A DNA stretch of 64,000 nucleotides from Paracoccus fistulariae (GTDB lineage Bacteria > Pseudomonadota > Alphaproteobacteria > Rhodobacterales > Rhodobacteraceae): the NCBI RefSeq assembly GCF_028553785.1, contig NZ_CP067136.1:1364001-1428000 (forward strand), read 5' to 3'. The stretch's first letter is position 1, and each line of letters starts with the position of its first letter. The translations under genes were made by a program, and so were the position numbers. The notes beneath the pieces are model-generated. The model was given only the letters and a program-made list of their open reading frames with translations. It was not told the origin of the DNA and made no database searches. Below are positions 26,660-35,383 of the stretch, in pieces.

Positions 26660-27422
26660 GGGTCGCTCCTGTGATGTCGGTTTGGGTCGCCGTGGGATCG
26701 GCCAGATAATCGGCCAGCGCCGCGCGAACGGATTGCGCGATGGCCAGCACATTCGGCGTGTCGGAATGAATGCAGATCGTTTCGACGCGCACCGGGTTTT
26801 CGACGCCTCCGGGGCTTAGCACCGTGCCGTCACGCACGGCGCGCAGGGCCTTTTGGGCCACGGCGTCGGGGTCCAGCTTCGGATGCTGGCGTGTGATCAG
26901 CAATCTGCCCTGATCGTCGTAATCCAGATCGGCAAAGAATTCCGGCGTGAACTGCAGCCCACGCGCGGTATAGATTTCCTCGTGCAAGGTGCCGCTGAGA
27001 CCGAAGATCGGCACCCCAAGATGCTGGGTCGCATCGCAGATCGCATGGGCGATATGGTCCTGACGCGCGGCCATCCCGTATAACGCGCCATGCGGTTTGA
27101 CATGGCCGAGCCGCAGCCCGGCGATGGACAGGAATTCTTTCAGCGCACCGATCTGATAGATGACGATATTGGCCATCTCGGCGCGGTCGATCTTCATCTC
27201 TCGCCGTCCGAAGCCGGGCAGGTCGGGCAGCGAGACATGGGCGCCGATGCTGACCCCGTGGCGCTTGGCCAGTTCGACCGTCTGGCGCATGTGATTGGGG
27301 TCGGATCCGTGAAAGCCGCAGGCGATGTTGGCCTGGGTGATATAGGGCATGATCGCCTCGTCATCCCCCATCGTGTAGAGGCTGAAGCTTTCGCCCATGT
27401 CGCAGTTGATGTTGACGGCCAT
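26652..27422 (-). CDS. pxpA: 5-oxoprolinase subunit A (PxpA, LamB/YcsF family)
   Basis: A 256-residue LamB/YcsF protein: NINCDMGESF at the N-terminus, NIACGFHGSDP (about 32-42), GAHVSLPDLPGFGRR and VKPHGALYG. PxpA proteins, with PxpB and PxpC, open 5-oxoproline to glutamate using ATP. The start at 27422 has AAGGAG at proper spacing. It lies between the permease gene and accB, in the same operon as pxpB/pxpC but separated from them by the two biotin genes, which supports joint action of all five proteins. Confidence 0.92.
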   Translation of the reverse strand: MAVNINCDMGESFSLYTMGDDEAIMPYITQANIACGFHGSDPNHMRQTVELAKRHGVSIGAHVSLPDLPGFGRREMKIDRAEMANIVIYQIGALKEFLSIAGLRLGHVKPHGALYGMAARQDHIAHAICDATQHLGVPIFGLSGTLHEEIYTARGLQFTPEFFADLDYDDQGRLLITRQHPKLDPDAVAQKALRAVRDGTVLSPGGVENPVRVETICIHSDTPNVLAIAQSVRAALADYLADPTATQTDITGATHG

Positions 27423-27444
27423 TTCGGCATCTCCTTGAACGGTC

Positions 27445-28473
27445 TCAGTCTTTGAGCGTGGCGACATAGCGAAGGCGGATCTGGTCGGCGATCACGGCAA
27501 GGATCAGCAGCGCCCCCAGAACGACCGTCTGCAGATAGGATTCGATCCGCGCCAGGTTCATGCCGTTTTCGACCAGCCCGATGAACAGCGCCCCCAGGAT
27601 CACGCTTTCCAGCCGCCCCACCCCGCCGCGCAGGCTGACCCCCGCGATGACACAGGCCGCAATCGATTGCAGCGGCATGGAAGAGCCGATATTCGCCTCG
27701 CCCGTATCCAGACGCGCGGTCAGCAGCATCCCCGCGACGGCTGCCAGCGCGGCGCACAGCACATAGGTCCAGAACAGGGTGGCGCGGGTATTGATGCCCG
27801 ACAGCGCGGCGGCCTTGGCATTGCCGCCAACGGCATAGAAATAGCGGCCAAAGGGCGTGCGATACAGGACCACATAAAGCAGCAGCGCGATCAGCCCGGC
27901 GACATAGATCGGCGTCGGCACGCCCAGCCAGGTACCAAAGCCGAAGATATCGCCAAAGGCCTGCGGCATGCCATAGACCGGCACGCCTCCGGTCAGGAAC
28001 AGCGCGATCCCGAAGCCCACCGAGGTCATGCCCAGCGACATCATGAAGGGCGAGACGCCAAAGAACGCCACGCCGATGCCGTTGCAGAGCCCGATCAGCG
28101 TGCCTGCGGCGATGCCTGCAAGGCAGCCGATGGCGATGGCCAGACCCGCAGCCTCGGGCATGGCGGCATAGGTCGCGGCCATGGTCAGCGCCCCCACGAC
28201 CGAGGTGACGGCCAGCGTGGTCCCGACCGACAGATCGAAACCGCCGGTCAGCAAGGCCAGCATCTGCCCCATGGACACGATAGTCAGGTACACCGATTGC
28301 CGCAGCACGTTCATCAGGTTCTTCGCCGTCAGGAAATTCTCGGACATCATCGCGAAGACCAGAACGGCAATGGCCAGCAGGAAAGGCAGGATGCCCAGCC
28401 TGACGAACAGGCGCTTTGGCAGATCGGTCAGGGCGCGATCCGGGCGCGGGATGGCTTTTGCGGGGCTCGTCAT
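27445..28473 (-). CDS. CUT2-type ABC transporter permease of the pxp operon
   Basis: A 342-residue permease with about 8-10 membrane helices and the family segment GGFDLSVGTTLAVTS (about 77-91), plus VIAGVSLRGGVGRLESVILGA near the C-terminus. It works with the preceding double ATPase (overlapping by one base, TAATG) and the TorT-like binding protein. The CUT2 class usually carries sugars, but the binding-protein type here is unusual, so the substrate may not be a sugar. It lies 22 bp before pxpA in the same transcript. Confidence 0.9.
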   Translation of the reverse strand: MTSPAKAIPRPDRALTDLPKRLFVRLGILPFLLAIAVLVFAMMSENFLTAKNLMNVLRQSVYLTIVSMGQMLALLTGGFDLSVGTTLAVTSVVGALTMAATYAAMPEAAGLAIAIGCLAGIAAGTLIGLCNGIGVAFFGVSPFMMSLGMTSVGFGIALFLTGGVPVYGMPQAFGDIFGFGTWLGVPTPIYVAGLIALLLYVVLYRTPFGRYFYAVGGNAKAAALSGINTRATLFWTYVLCAALAAVAGMLLTARLDTGEANIGSSMPLQSIAACVIAGVSLRGGVGRLESVILGALFIGLVENGMNLARIESYLQTVVLGALLILAVIADQIRLRYVATLKD

Positions 28474-30038
28474 TATGCGGCGTCCCTTTCGAAAAAGTTG
28501 GAGAGCAGGTTTTCCTCGGTGATCTGATCGCCGGTCAGCTCTGCCTGAACGCGACCCTGATGAAAGACATAGGCCCGGTTCGACAGGTTCAGGATTTCGG
28601 GCAGATCGGACGAGATCAGCAGGATCGCAGCCCCCTTGGCGCATAGTTCGGCGATGAAGTCGTAAATCGCCGCGCGGGTGCCGACATCGACGCCGACCGT
28701 GGGTTCATCAAAGACAATCAGGTCGAAATCGCGGGTCAGGCTACGGGCCAGCATCAGCTTTTGCTGGTTGCCGCCGGAAAACTGGCCCGCATCACGCTCG
28801 ATCCGGCATGGTGACAGGTTCAGCCGTCTGGCCAGATCGCCCGCGATGCGCGCCTCTGCCTTGCGGTCCAGAAAGGCGCCGTTGCGAAAGGGCGAAATAT
28901 CCAGCGAGGCGAGCGAGATATTTTCCCGCGCAGGCCGCAGCAGCATCAACCCGTCGCCATGCCGGTCAGAGGTCAGATACAAAAAGCCACGCCGCAGCAT
29001 GTCACGGGTGCGGGGTCTGTCGATCCGCTGACCCTTGAAGCTGATCGACCCGCTGTCGATGCCAAGCGCACCAAAGCAGGCACGGGCGAATTTCGATTTG
29101 CCCGATCCGACAAGCCCGGCGAGGCCCACGATCTCGCCCCGGCGCAGGGCGACAGACGCGCCCTTCACCGCCCCGCCTGCCGTGCGAAGATCCTGCACAT
29201 CCAGAACGATCTCACCGGGTCGGAAGGTCAGCTTGGGAAAGATCTGGCCGACGACCCGTCCGGTCATCAGGCTGACCAGCTCCTCCTCGGAGGTGGTTCG
29301 GGCGTCCACCGTATCGATGAACCGGCCATCGCGCAGCACGGTGATGCGATCCGCGATCTGCCGGATTTCCGCCATGCGATGCGTGATATAGATGATGCCG
29401 ACGCCACGGGCCTTCAGCCGCGCGACCAGACGGAAAAGCTGTTGGGTTTCGTGATGGGTCAGCGAGGCTGTCGGCTCATCCAGGATCAGGACCGAGGGTT
29501 CGGTTCTGAAGGCCTTGGCGATCTCGACCATCTGCTGTTCCGCCCGCGTCAGGCGGTCAATGCGCGCCATCGGGTCCAGATGGAACTCCAGCGCGTCAAG
29601 AATTTCCTGCGCCTTGCGGCGCTGCGATTTCGGTTGCAAGAGGCCGCGCCTGACCGGCTCGGCCCCCAGAAAGATATTCTCGGCCACGGTCATCTGCGGG
29701 ATCAGCGAGAATTCCTGAAACACCGCAGAGATGCCCAATTCGCGGGCCTGATGCACGCTGTTCAGCGCGACCGGGCTGCCATCGAACAGGATGCGGCCAG
29801 CCGTGGGCGAATTCGCCCCGGCCAGCAACGAAATCATGGTTGATTTCCCGGCCCCGTTTTCGCCGAAGAGCACATGCACCTCGCCAGCGCGCAGATCGAA
29901 ATTCACATCGTCCAGCGCGCGAATGCCCGGATAATCCCTGGTCAGGCCGACGGTCTGCAACAGCGGATAAGGATGTTTCTGACCCGCGACCGCTGCCGAT
30001 TTCGGGCGCGGGCCGACCCCGTATTGCCCGGACATCAT
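28473..30038 (-). CDS. CUT2-type double ATPase of the pxp operon
   Basis: A 521-residue fused double ATPase. Domain 1 has GENGAGKST, the unusual signature LTRAEQQMVEIAKA and Walker B VLILDEPTASL. Domain 2 has GLVGSGKSKFA, signature FSGGNQQKLMLARSL and Walker B LIVFDEPTVGVD. Unlike most CUT2 ATPases, the second Walker A keeps a canonical GSGKS, so both sites may bind ATP productively. The ATG at 30038 overlaps the binding-protein stop (ATGA); a second ATG follows immediately. Confidence 0.9.
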   Translation of the reverse strand: MMSGQYGVGPRPKSAAVAGQKHPYPLLQTVGLTRDYPGIRALDDVNFDLRAGEVHVLFGENGAGKSTMISLLAGANSPTAGRILFDGSPVALNSVHQARELGISAVFQEFSLIPQMTVAENIFLGAEPVRRGLLQPKSQRRKAQEILDALEFHLDPMARIDRLTRAEQQMVEIAKAFRTEPSVLILDEPTASLTHHETQQLFRLVARLKARGVGIIYITHRMAEIRQIADRITVLRDGRFIDTVDARTTSEEELVSLMTGRVVGQIFPKLTFRPGEIVLDVQDLRTAGGAVKGASVALRRGEIVGLAGLVGSGKSKFARACFGALGIDSGSISFKGQRIDRPRTRDMLRRGFLYLTSDRHGDGLMLLRPARENISLASLDISPFRNGAFLDRKAEARIAGDLARRLNLSPCRIERDAGQFSGGNQQKLMLARSLTRDFDLIVFDEPTVGVDVGTRAAIYDFIAELCAKGAAILLISSDLPEILNLSNRAYVFHQGRVQAELTGDQITEENLLSNFFERDAA

Positions 30039-31108
30039 TCCACCTGAAAGACGGGCTTGAAACCGTCCGGCGCCAGGGTCGAGGTCGGATCGAAACCTTC
30101 GACATTTTCGCCGGTGACCACGAACAGCGCCGGGCCGACATGTTTCAGCAGATCCTCTCCTTCCAGGGCACGGACCGCCTGATCGACAGCGATGCGGCCC
30201 TGAACGGCGGTGGAGTCCGTCGGCGCGCCAAGGATCTGACCGCGCCTGATCCCCTGATAGACGCCGGGCGTGAAATAATAGGCGGCGACCTTGATCTGGT
30301 CGGTCAGCCCCTGCGCGCGCAGGATCGGGACTGCGGCTTCGGCCGTCACGGCGGTGCCGACGATATAATCCAGATCGGGATTTGCGGCGATGGTGTCCTC
30401 GACCAGCTTCGCCTGAACCTCTTTGCCGGTATCGCCGTATTTCGTCTCGACCAGTTCGATCGCGCTGCCCTGAATCGCCTCGGCAAAGCCTGCATTTCCG
30501 GCCTCGACCCAGCCTGCACCGGCGGGACCGGGGAACCAGGCGACCTTGACGGGATCGCTCCCGGCGGGATGCAGCCCGGCCAGGTAGTCGCCGGTCTTGG
30601 CGCCCATTTCGCCAAAGGATACCAGCGATTTGGCCGTCAGCGCGGGCGAGGAAATCCCGTTGATCACATCAATGACCGGGATGTCGCGGGACCGGACCTC
30701 TTCGACCACATTGTTCAGCCCATCCAGCGAGATCGCCCCGATGATCACCGCATCCGCGCCGGCGGCCACGCAATCCTCGATCTGCGAAATCTGCTTGTTC
30801 AGCTCGGTATATCCGCCGGCCTCGACGACCTGCATCCTGACGCCCAGACGCTTGGCCTCTTCGGTCACGCCGTAATCGACGCCCAGCCAATAGGCATCCT
30901 TCATATGCGGAAAGGACACGCAGATATCCCAGGCCTGAGAGGCCTTTTCCAACGGCGTGTAATCGGCGTCGCGGCGCGGGCTGTCCATGTCGAAGGCAGG
31001 CTGCCAGACCTGCACCGGATAGGGATACCAGCCTTCTGCGGTGGCGGCGGCGACCGGCAGCGCCGCAAGGGCCGCTGTCATCGTCAGCCGAAACATGGCC
31101 TTGTTCAT
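30035..31108 (-). CDS. TorT-like periplasmic binding protein, first gene of the pxp operon
   Basis: A 357-residue periplasmic protein with a signal peptide (MNKAMFRLTMTAALAALPVA.., cleavage near ATA-EG at about 24). The mature part resembles TorT, the periplasmic trimethylamine-N-oxide sensor partner of TorS: a SFPHMKDAYWLGVDYG segment, then VVEAGGYTELNKQISQIEDC, AGADAVIIGAIS and VGTAVTAEAAVPIL. No TorS, TorR or TMAO reductase gene is present. It is instead followed at ATGA overlap by an ABC ATPase and permease, so it most likely acts as their solute-binding protein. GGGAGGAAG precedes the start at 31108. Ligand unknown; an amide, lactam or methylamine-like compound would fit the context (inference). 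Confidence 0.82.
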   Translation of the reverse strand: MNKAMFRLTMTAALAALPVAAATAEGWYPYPVQVWQPAFDMDSPRRDADYTPLEKASQAWDICVSFPHMKDAYWLGVDYGVTEEAKRLGVRMQVVEAGGYTELNKQISQIEDCVAAGADAVIIGAISLDGLNNVVEEVRSRDIPVIDVINGISSPALTAKSLVSFGEMGAKTGDYLAGLHPAGSDPVKVAWFPGPAGAGWVEAGNAGFAEAIQGSAIELVETKYGDTGKEVQAKLVEDTIAANPDLDYIVGTAVTAEAAVPILRAQGLTDQIKVAAYYFTPGVYQGIRRGQILGAPTDSTAVQGRIAVDQAVRALEGEDLLKHVGPALFVVTGENVEGFDPTSTLAPDGFKPVFQVE

Positions 31109-31390
31109 TGTCTTCCTCCCTTGGGTGCCCACGTTCCGGGGCGTGACGCTTGCTGCGCCTTTCAGGCAACGGCGAAGGCCCGCCGCAGCACCTTTGAGAG
31201 TGAGAGCGGATGACATTATTGTAAAATTCAAATATTTTCTATGTGATATCGCTTTATAAGATATGATCGCCTGAACGCCGGGCGGGCTTTTCGCCCGAAA
31301 ACCGGACGAACAGTCAGCGGAGCACGCGAAAGGGCGGAATAACTGCAGACGAGAGCAGCTAAAAACAGATAAGGGATATCCGAAAAACAG
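31109..31390. promoter_or_regulatory. Divergent promoter region of the pxp operon and its LysR gene
   Basis: A 282-bp region with a clear AT-rich core at about 31210-31265. It contains the dyad ATATC (31246-31250) and GATAT (31260-31264) with 9 bases between, of the size expected for a LysR-type site. It lies roughly 130-145 bp from both start codons. Assignment to the adjacent regulator is inference. Confidence 0.5.
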
Positions 31391-32326
31391 ATGGAGCCGA
31401 CATTCCGCCAGATTCGCTATTTCATCGCCGCAGCCAATGCGGGCCAGCTTTCCAAGGCCGCGATGGAGATCAATGTCTCGCAATCGGTGATCACCACGGC
31501 GATCAAATCGCTGGAAGAGATGGTCGGCACGCCGCTGTTCGACCGCCATTCCGGCGGCGTCAGGCTGACCTATGAGGGCAATCTGTTCCTGGATCACGCC
31601 CGCCATATCGTCGAATCCGTGGAAGAGGCGATCCGCAGTCCGCGCCGGATCAGGGATGATATTCGCGGCACGATCAATCTGGCGATGTCCTATACGGTCG
31701 CGGGCTATTTCCTGCCCAGCTATCTGGCCCGCTTCGCCCGGGCCTTCCCACAGGTGCAGATCAACCTGTCCGAAACCGACCGCGCCAATATCGAAGAGGG
31801 GTTGGTGACCGGGCGCTTTGATCTGGCCGTGATGCTGACCTCGAACCTCGTGAACCATGAAGAGCTGTCGCATGACGTGCTGATCCGCAATCGTCGGCGC
31901 CTGTGGGTGAATGCGCATCACAAATTCCTGACGCGGCCCTCGGTCTCGCTGCAGGATATCGCGACCGAGCCCTATATCATGCTGACCGTGGATGAGGCCA
32001 GCAACACTGCCCAGCGATACTGGAACCGCACGCCTTACCGGCCCAATGTCACGTTCAGAACCTCCTCGGTCGAGGCGGTGCGCAGCATGGTCGCGAACGG
32101 AATGGGGATCTGTATCCTGTCGGATCTGGTCAGCAGGCCGTGGTCGCTTGAGGGGCGGCGGGTCGAGCGTCTGGACGTGACCGAGACCATTCCCACCATG
32201 GATGTCGGGCTGGTCTGGGCACATGCCCGGACGCAATCACCCGCGACAAGGGCCTTTGTCGAATTCATGCAACTGGCCATCAGCGTGAACGACCATCAGG
32301 CCTCTGTCCATTCCAGTCTTGACTGA
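31391..32326 (+). CDS. LysR-type regulator divergent from the pxp operon
   Basis: A 311-residue LysR-type regulator. The winged helix-turn-helix occupies about 1-62 (FRQIRYFIAAANAGQLSKAA, with SQSVITTAIKSLEEMVG as recognition part), and the effector-binding domain follows from about 90. It is divergent from the nine-gene operon, the standard arrangement for a LysR regulator of the genes opposite. Its co-inducer is presumably the imported compound or a breakdown product. Two features of the family can be expected: autorepression and activation of the operon on ligand binding. Confidence 0.88.
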   Translation: MEPTFRQIRYFIAAANAGQLSKAAMEINVSQSVITTAIKSLEEMVGTPLFDRHSGGVRLTYEGNLFLDHARHIVESVEEAIRSPRRIRDDIRGTINLAMSYTVAGYFLPSYLARFARAFPQVQINLSETDRANIEEGLVTGRFDLAVMLTSNLVNHEELSHDVLIRNRRRLWVNAHHKFLTRPSVSLQDIATEPYIMLTVDEASNTAQRYWNRTPYRPNVTFRTSSVEAVRSMVANGMGICILSDLVSRPWSLEGRRVERLDVTETIPTMDVGLVWAHARTQSPATRAFVEFMQLAISVNDHQASVHSSLD

Positions 32327-32350
32327 CAGGCCCCTGCCCTCTGGCAGCTA

Positions 32351-32360
32351 AAGTCAAATT
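32351..32360 (+). promoter_or_regulatory. AAGTCAAATT motif, copy 1 (acyl-CoA ligase)
   Basis: One of three copies of AAG(T/C)CAAATT that lie in the same orientation in front of the ligase, SDR and cupin genes of the AraC-linked cluster. Candidate regulator half-site; this copy is 344 bp from the ligase start, in the region where its promoter is expected. Confidence 0.4.
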
Positions 32361-32488
32361 CTCATCGCGCGGACACAATTTTCGCGCCCGGTTTCATGTC
32401 AGTTTCGCCGCAGTGACCCCGAACGGGGATCGGCGCGACATTCGGCCTTGCACGCCCGTCGCCCGGATTGTGGCAACGGGAGGACGCC

Positions 32489-32605
32489 ATGTTCACAAGC
32501 ACCATGACACAGGCATCGCCTGCATCCTGCGCAAACTGCGCCGCCTGCCCAGGACCGCGATCGGCGGACGGGCGCGGCGCCGGTCGCAGACCCGGCTGTC
32601 ACTGA
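32489..32605 (+). CDS. Possible 38-residue cysteine-rich leader peptide or small protein
   Basis: An ATG at 32489 with GGGAGGA at ideal distance opens a 38-codon frame ending in TGA at 32603-32605. The peptide contains CANCAAC (three Cys spaced CxxCxxC at about 14, 17 and 20) and ends in GCH. It lies about 100 bp before the acyl-CoA ligase gene. The strong ribosome-binding site argues for translation, but the composition is low-complexity and no family is recognised. It could be a small metal- or redox-binding protein, a leader peptide, or chance. Confidence 0.35.
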   Translation: MFTSTMTQASPASCANCAACPGPRSADGRGAGRRPGCH

Positions 32606-32703
32606 CGCGCTGCAACGGGGCCGAAGCCGCAGGGACAGGGCGGCGGACCCACCACATCTATCACCGACATCAGAACAAGCCCCAACCGGGGCGGGAGGAA
32701 CAC

Positions 32704-34335
32704 ATGAACAAACCCTGGCTCGACACCTATGGCGACAGCATTCCGGCGACCATCGACGCGGATATCTACCCCTCGGTTACGGCGCTGTTTCAGCGCGCGG
32801 TCAGTGATTACGGCGATTTGCCCGCCTTTGAATGTTTCGGCCAGCGGATGACCTATGCCCAGATCGACCGGCAGGCGACGGCCTTTGCCGCCTGGTTGCA
32901 GGGTAAGCTGGGCATTCGTCGCGGCGATCGCGTGGCGCTGATGTGCCCCAATATCTTTGCCTTCCCGATCGTCATGCACGGGATCATCCGGGCCGGTGCC
33001 GCGCAGGTAAATGTGAACCCGCTTTATACCCCGCGGGAACTGGCCCATCAGCTGACCGATGCGGGCGCCGAGACCATCGTGATCTTTGGCGGCTCGACCC
33101 CGGTTCTGGCCGAGATCATCGACCAGACGCCCGTGCGCAATGTCATCACCGTGGATCTGGGCGACGGGGCCGGGCTGGCGATCCCCTCACCCCAGGTCGA
33201 TGCGCGGCTGGACGGCGCGGTGGCGTTGGCCGATGCGCTGCGCGAAGGCGCCGATCTGCCCTTCGCCCCCGTCAAACTGAAGGGCGATGACATCTTGTTC
33301 TTCCAATATACCGGCGGCACCACCGGCCTGTCCAAAGGCGCGGTGCTGACCCATCGCAACCTTGTCGCCAATACCGAGCAGTTCAAGGCGATGCTGCCCG
33401 AGGCGCAGGTCCCTTCCAGCGAGGTCGTGGTACTGGCCCTGCCGCTGTATCACATCTTTGGCCTGATGATGATGGTGGCCTATTCCGCGCTTGGCGCGCG
33501 CATGGTGCTGATCCCCAATCCGCGTGACATGGACGCCTTTGTGGATGCGATCAAGGATACGAAATTCTCGGTCCTGCCGGGGGTAAACACGCTGTTTCAG
33601 GCGCTGACGGCGCATCCGCGTGCAAGCCAGATCGACCTGTCGAATTACAAGGTCGCCATCGGTGGCGGTGCCGCCGTGATCGAAGCCACCTCGCGGAAAT
33701 GGCACGCGCTGACCGGCTCGCATATCAAGGAAGGCTATGGCCTGTCCGAAACCTCGCCGGTGCTGTGCCTGAACACGATGGCGATCACCGACTTCACCGG
33801 CACATGCGGCCTGCCCGTCCCCTCGACCGAGATCCGCCTGCTGGACGATGACGGCAATCCCGTGCCGATGGGCGAAGCCGGCGAAATCTGCGCACGCGGC
33901 CCGCAGGTCATGCGCGGCTATTGGAATAATGATGAGGCCAACAGCGCCGCCTTTACGGCGAACCGCTTCTTTCGCACCGGCGATGTCGGGGTGTTCACGC
34001 CGGAAGGCTTCGTCAAGATCGTGGATCGCAAGAAGGATATGGTGATCGTGTCCGGCTTCAACGTCTATCCCAACGAGATCGAGGCCACCGTGACCGCCTG
34101 CGACGGCATCGTCGAATGCGCCTGCATCGGTGTACCCGACGACAAGACCGGCGAAGCGCTGCGCGTCTATGCCGTCCGCAGCCAGGACAGCGCGCCCTCG
34201 GAGCAGGATGTCATCGCGCATTGCCGCAAACATCTGACCGGATACAAGGTGCCAAAACAGATCGTCTTTATCGAGGCGCTGCCGAAATCGAATGTCGGCA
34301 AGATCCTGCGCCGCGAATTGCGCAAGGACGCCTGA
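32704..34335 (+). CDS. fadD: Long-chain acyl-CoA ligase, FadD-like
   Basis: A 543-residue AMP-binding acyl-CoA synthetase. It shows the AMP-binding P-loop YTGGTTGLSK (202-211), the GYGLSET motif (344-350), the hinge DRKKDM (441-446) and the C-terminal catalytic lysine in KSNVGKIL (about K533). It activates a carboxylic acid with ATP and CoA. The start at 32704 follows GGGAGGAA. Long- or medium-chain fatty acid is the default substrate for FadD-like sequences, but the neighbours do not form a full beta-oxidation set, so a special acid is possible. It is followed by a 3-hydroxyacyl-CoA dehydrogenase gene on the same strand. Confidence 0.88.
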   Translation: MNKPWLDTYGDSIPATIDADIYPSVTALFQRAVSDYGDLPAFECFGQRMTYAQIDRQATAFAAWLQGKLGIRRGDRVALMCPNIFAFPIVMHGIIRAGAAQVNVNPLYTPRELAHQLTDAGAETIVIFGGSTPVLAEIIDQTPVRNVITVDLGDGAGLAIPSPQVDARLDGAVALADALREGADLPFAPVKLKGDDILFFQYTGGTTGLSKGAVLTHRNLVANTEQFKAMLPEAQVPSSEVVVLALPLYHIFGLMMMVAYSALGARMVLIPNPRDMDAFVDAIKDTKFSVLPGVNTLFQALTAHPRASQIDLSNYKVAIGGGAAVIEATSRKWHALTGSHIKEGYGLSETSPVLCLNTMAITDFTGTCGLPVPSTEIRLLDDDGNPVPMGEAGEICARGPQVMRGYWNNDEANSAAFTANRFFRTGDVGVFTPEGFVKIVDRKKDMVIVSGFNVYPNEIEATVTACDGIVECACIGVPDDKTGEALRVYAVRSQDSAPSEQDVIAHCRKHLTGYKVPKQIVFIEALPKSNVGKILRRELRKDA

Positions 34336-34361
34336 ACGGCCCTTTCGATACATCCATGTCA

Positions 34362-34383
34362 CGGGCCGCGATACCGCGGCCCG
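34362..34383 (+). other. GC hairpin between fadD and the dehydrogenase gene
   Basis: Perfect 9-bp stem CGGGCCGCG (34362-34370) and CGCGGCCCG (34375-34383) with a 4-base loop and no T run. It lies in the 76-bp gap between the two genes and could stabilise or partly terminate the upstream message. Confidence 0.5.
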
Positions 34384-34411
34384 CGCCCCCTATCACGAAA
34401 CGAGGCAACCC

Positions 34412-35371
34412 ATGTCTGGAAGCAATATCAATCATGTGACCGTGCTTGGCGGCGGCGTTCTTGGCGGGCAGATCGCCTGGCACAGCGCCTTCAAGGGCAA
34501 GACCGTCAGCGTCTTCGACCCCTCGCCCGAGGCGCTGCGGAAATGCCGGGACGCCCATCGCAGCTATGCCGAGATCTACACGCGCGATCTGGGCGCCAGC
34601 GCGGCCGATATCGCTGCCACACACGACCGCGTGACCTATCGCGGCGATCTGGCCAGCGCCGTCGCCCAGGCCGATCTGGTGATCGAGGCCGTTCCCGAAG
34701 TGCCCGGGATCAAGAAGAAAGCCTATACCGATATGGCGCCGCTGCTGCCCGCGCATACGATCATCGCGACGAATTCCTCGACCCTGCTGCCCAGCGATTT
34801 CGCCGAGGATACCCGCCGCCCCGACAGATATTGCGCGCTGCATTTCGCCAATCTGATCTGGACCTATAATGTCGCGGAATTCATGGCCCATCCGGGCACC
34901 TCGGCCGAGACGCTTAAAAAAATCGCGCTCTTTGCGATCGAGATCGGACAGGTGCCGGTTGCCACGCAGAAAGAGGTGAACGGCTATGTGCTGAACGGCT
35001 GGTTCGTGCCGCTGCTGACCTCGGGCCTGTCGCTGGTGGTCAATGGGGTCGCCACGCCCGAGGATGTCGACCGGACCTTCATGATCTACAATCGCGGCTG
35101 CGGCGTCGGGCCCTGCGGCTTTATCGACATGGTCGGGATCAAGACCGCCTATGACGTCTCGGCCTATTGGGGCGAGGTCGCGGGCGATCAGCAGATGAAG
35201 GACAATGCCGCCTATCTGAAAGAGCGTTTTCTGGACAAGGGGCTGCAGGGGATGATGGGCGGTCAGGGCTTTTACAGCTATCCCAACCCGGCCTATGCCG
35301 ATCCCGGCTTCCTGGCGGTTCCCGACGCGACCGTGGTGCCGGATCTGGTGCGCCGCGCGCTGCTGACCTGA
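34412..35371 (+). CDS. 3-hydroxyacyl-CoA dehydrogenase family protein
   Basis: A 319-residue single-function 3-hydroxyacyl-CoA dehydrogenase. The NAD-binding glycine motif is GGGVLGGQ (13-20), the active-site Ser/Asn cluster TNSST is near 120-124, and the likely catalytic His is H144 in ALHFANLIW. Its length is that of 3-hydroxybutyryl-CoA dehydrogenase and carnitine dehydrogenase relatives; there is no fused hydratase. It oxidises a 3-hydroxyacyl-CoA (or carries out the reverse) with NAD. It is probably co-transcribed with the acyl-CoA ligase. Specific substrate unknown. Confidence 0.87.
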   Translation: MSGSNINHVTVLGGGVLGGQIAWHSAFKGKTVSVFDPSPEALRKCRDAHRSYAEIYTRDLGASAADIAATHDRVTYRGDLASAVAQADLVIEAVPEVPGIKKKAYTDMAPLLPAHTIIATNSSTLLPSDFAEDTRRPDRYCALHFANLIWTYNVAEFMAHPGTSAETLKKIALFAIEIGQVPVATQKEVNGYVLNGWFVPLLTSGLSLVVNGVATPEDVDRTFMIYNRGCGVGPCGFIDMVGIKTAYDVSAYWGEVAGDQQMKDNAAYLKERFLDKGLQGMMGGQGFYSYPNPAYADPGFLAVPDATVVPDLVRRALLT

Positions 35372-35383
35372 TCGGTCGCGGTA

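Larger units (their letters stand above)
32327..32703 (+). other. Long leader upstream of the acyl-CoA ligase gene
   Basis: A 377-bp stretch without a long gene. It holds one copy of the AAGTCAAATT motif (32351-32360), a possible 38-codon cysteine-rich reading frame (32489-32605, listed separately) and the GGGAGGAA ribosome-binding site of the ligase gene. The T-poor, GC-rich 32510-32690 part shows no other clear signal. Confidence 0.5.

Noticed and set aside
30035..31108. TMAO respiration (tor) locus
   Set aside because: The protein looks like TorT, but there is no TorS, TorR, TorC or TorA, and ABC transporter genes follow with overlapping codons.
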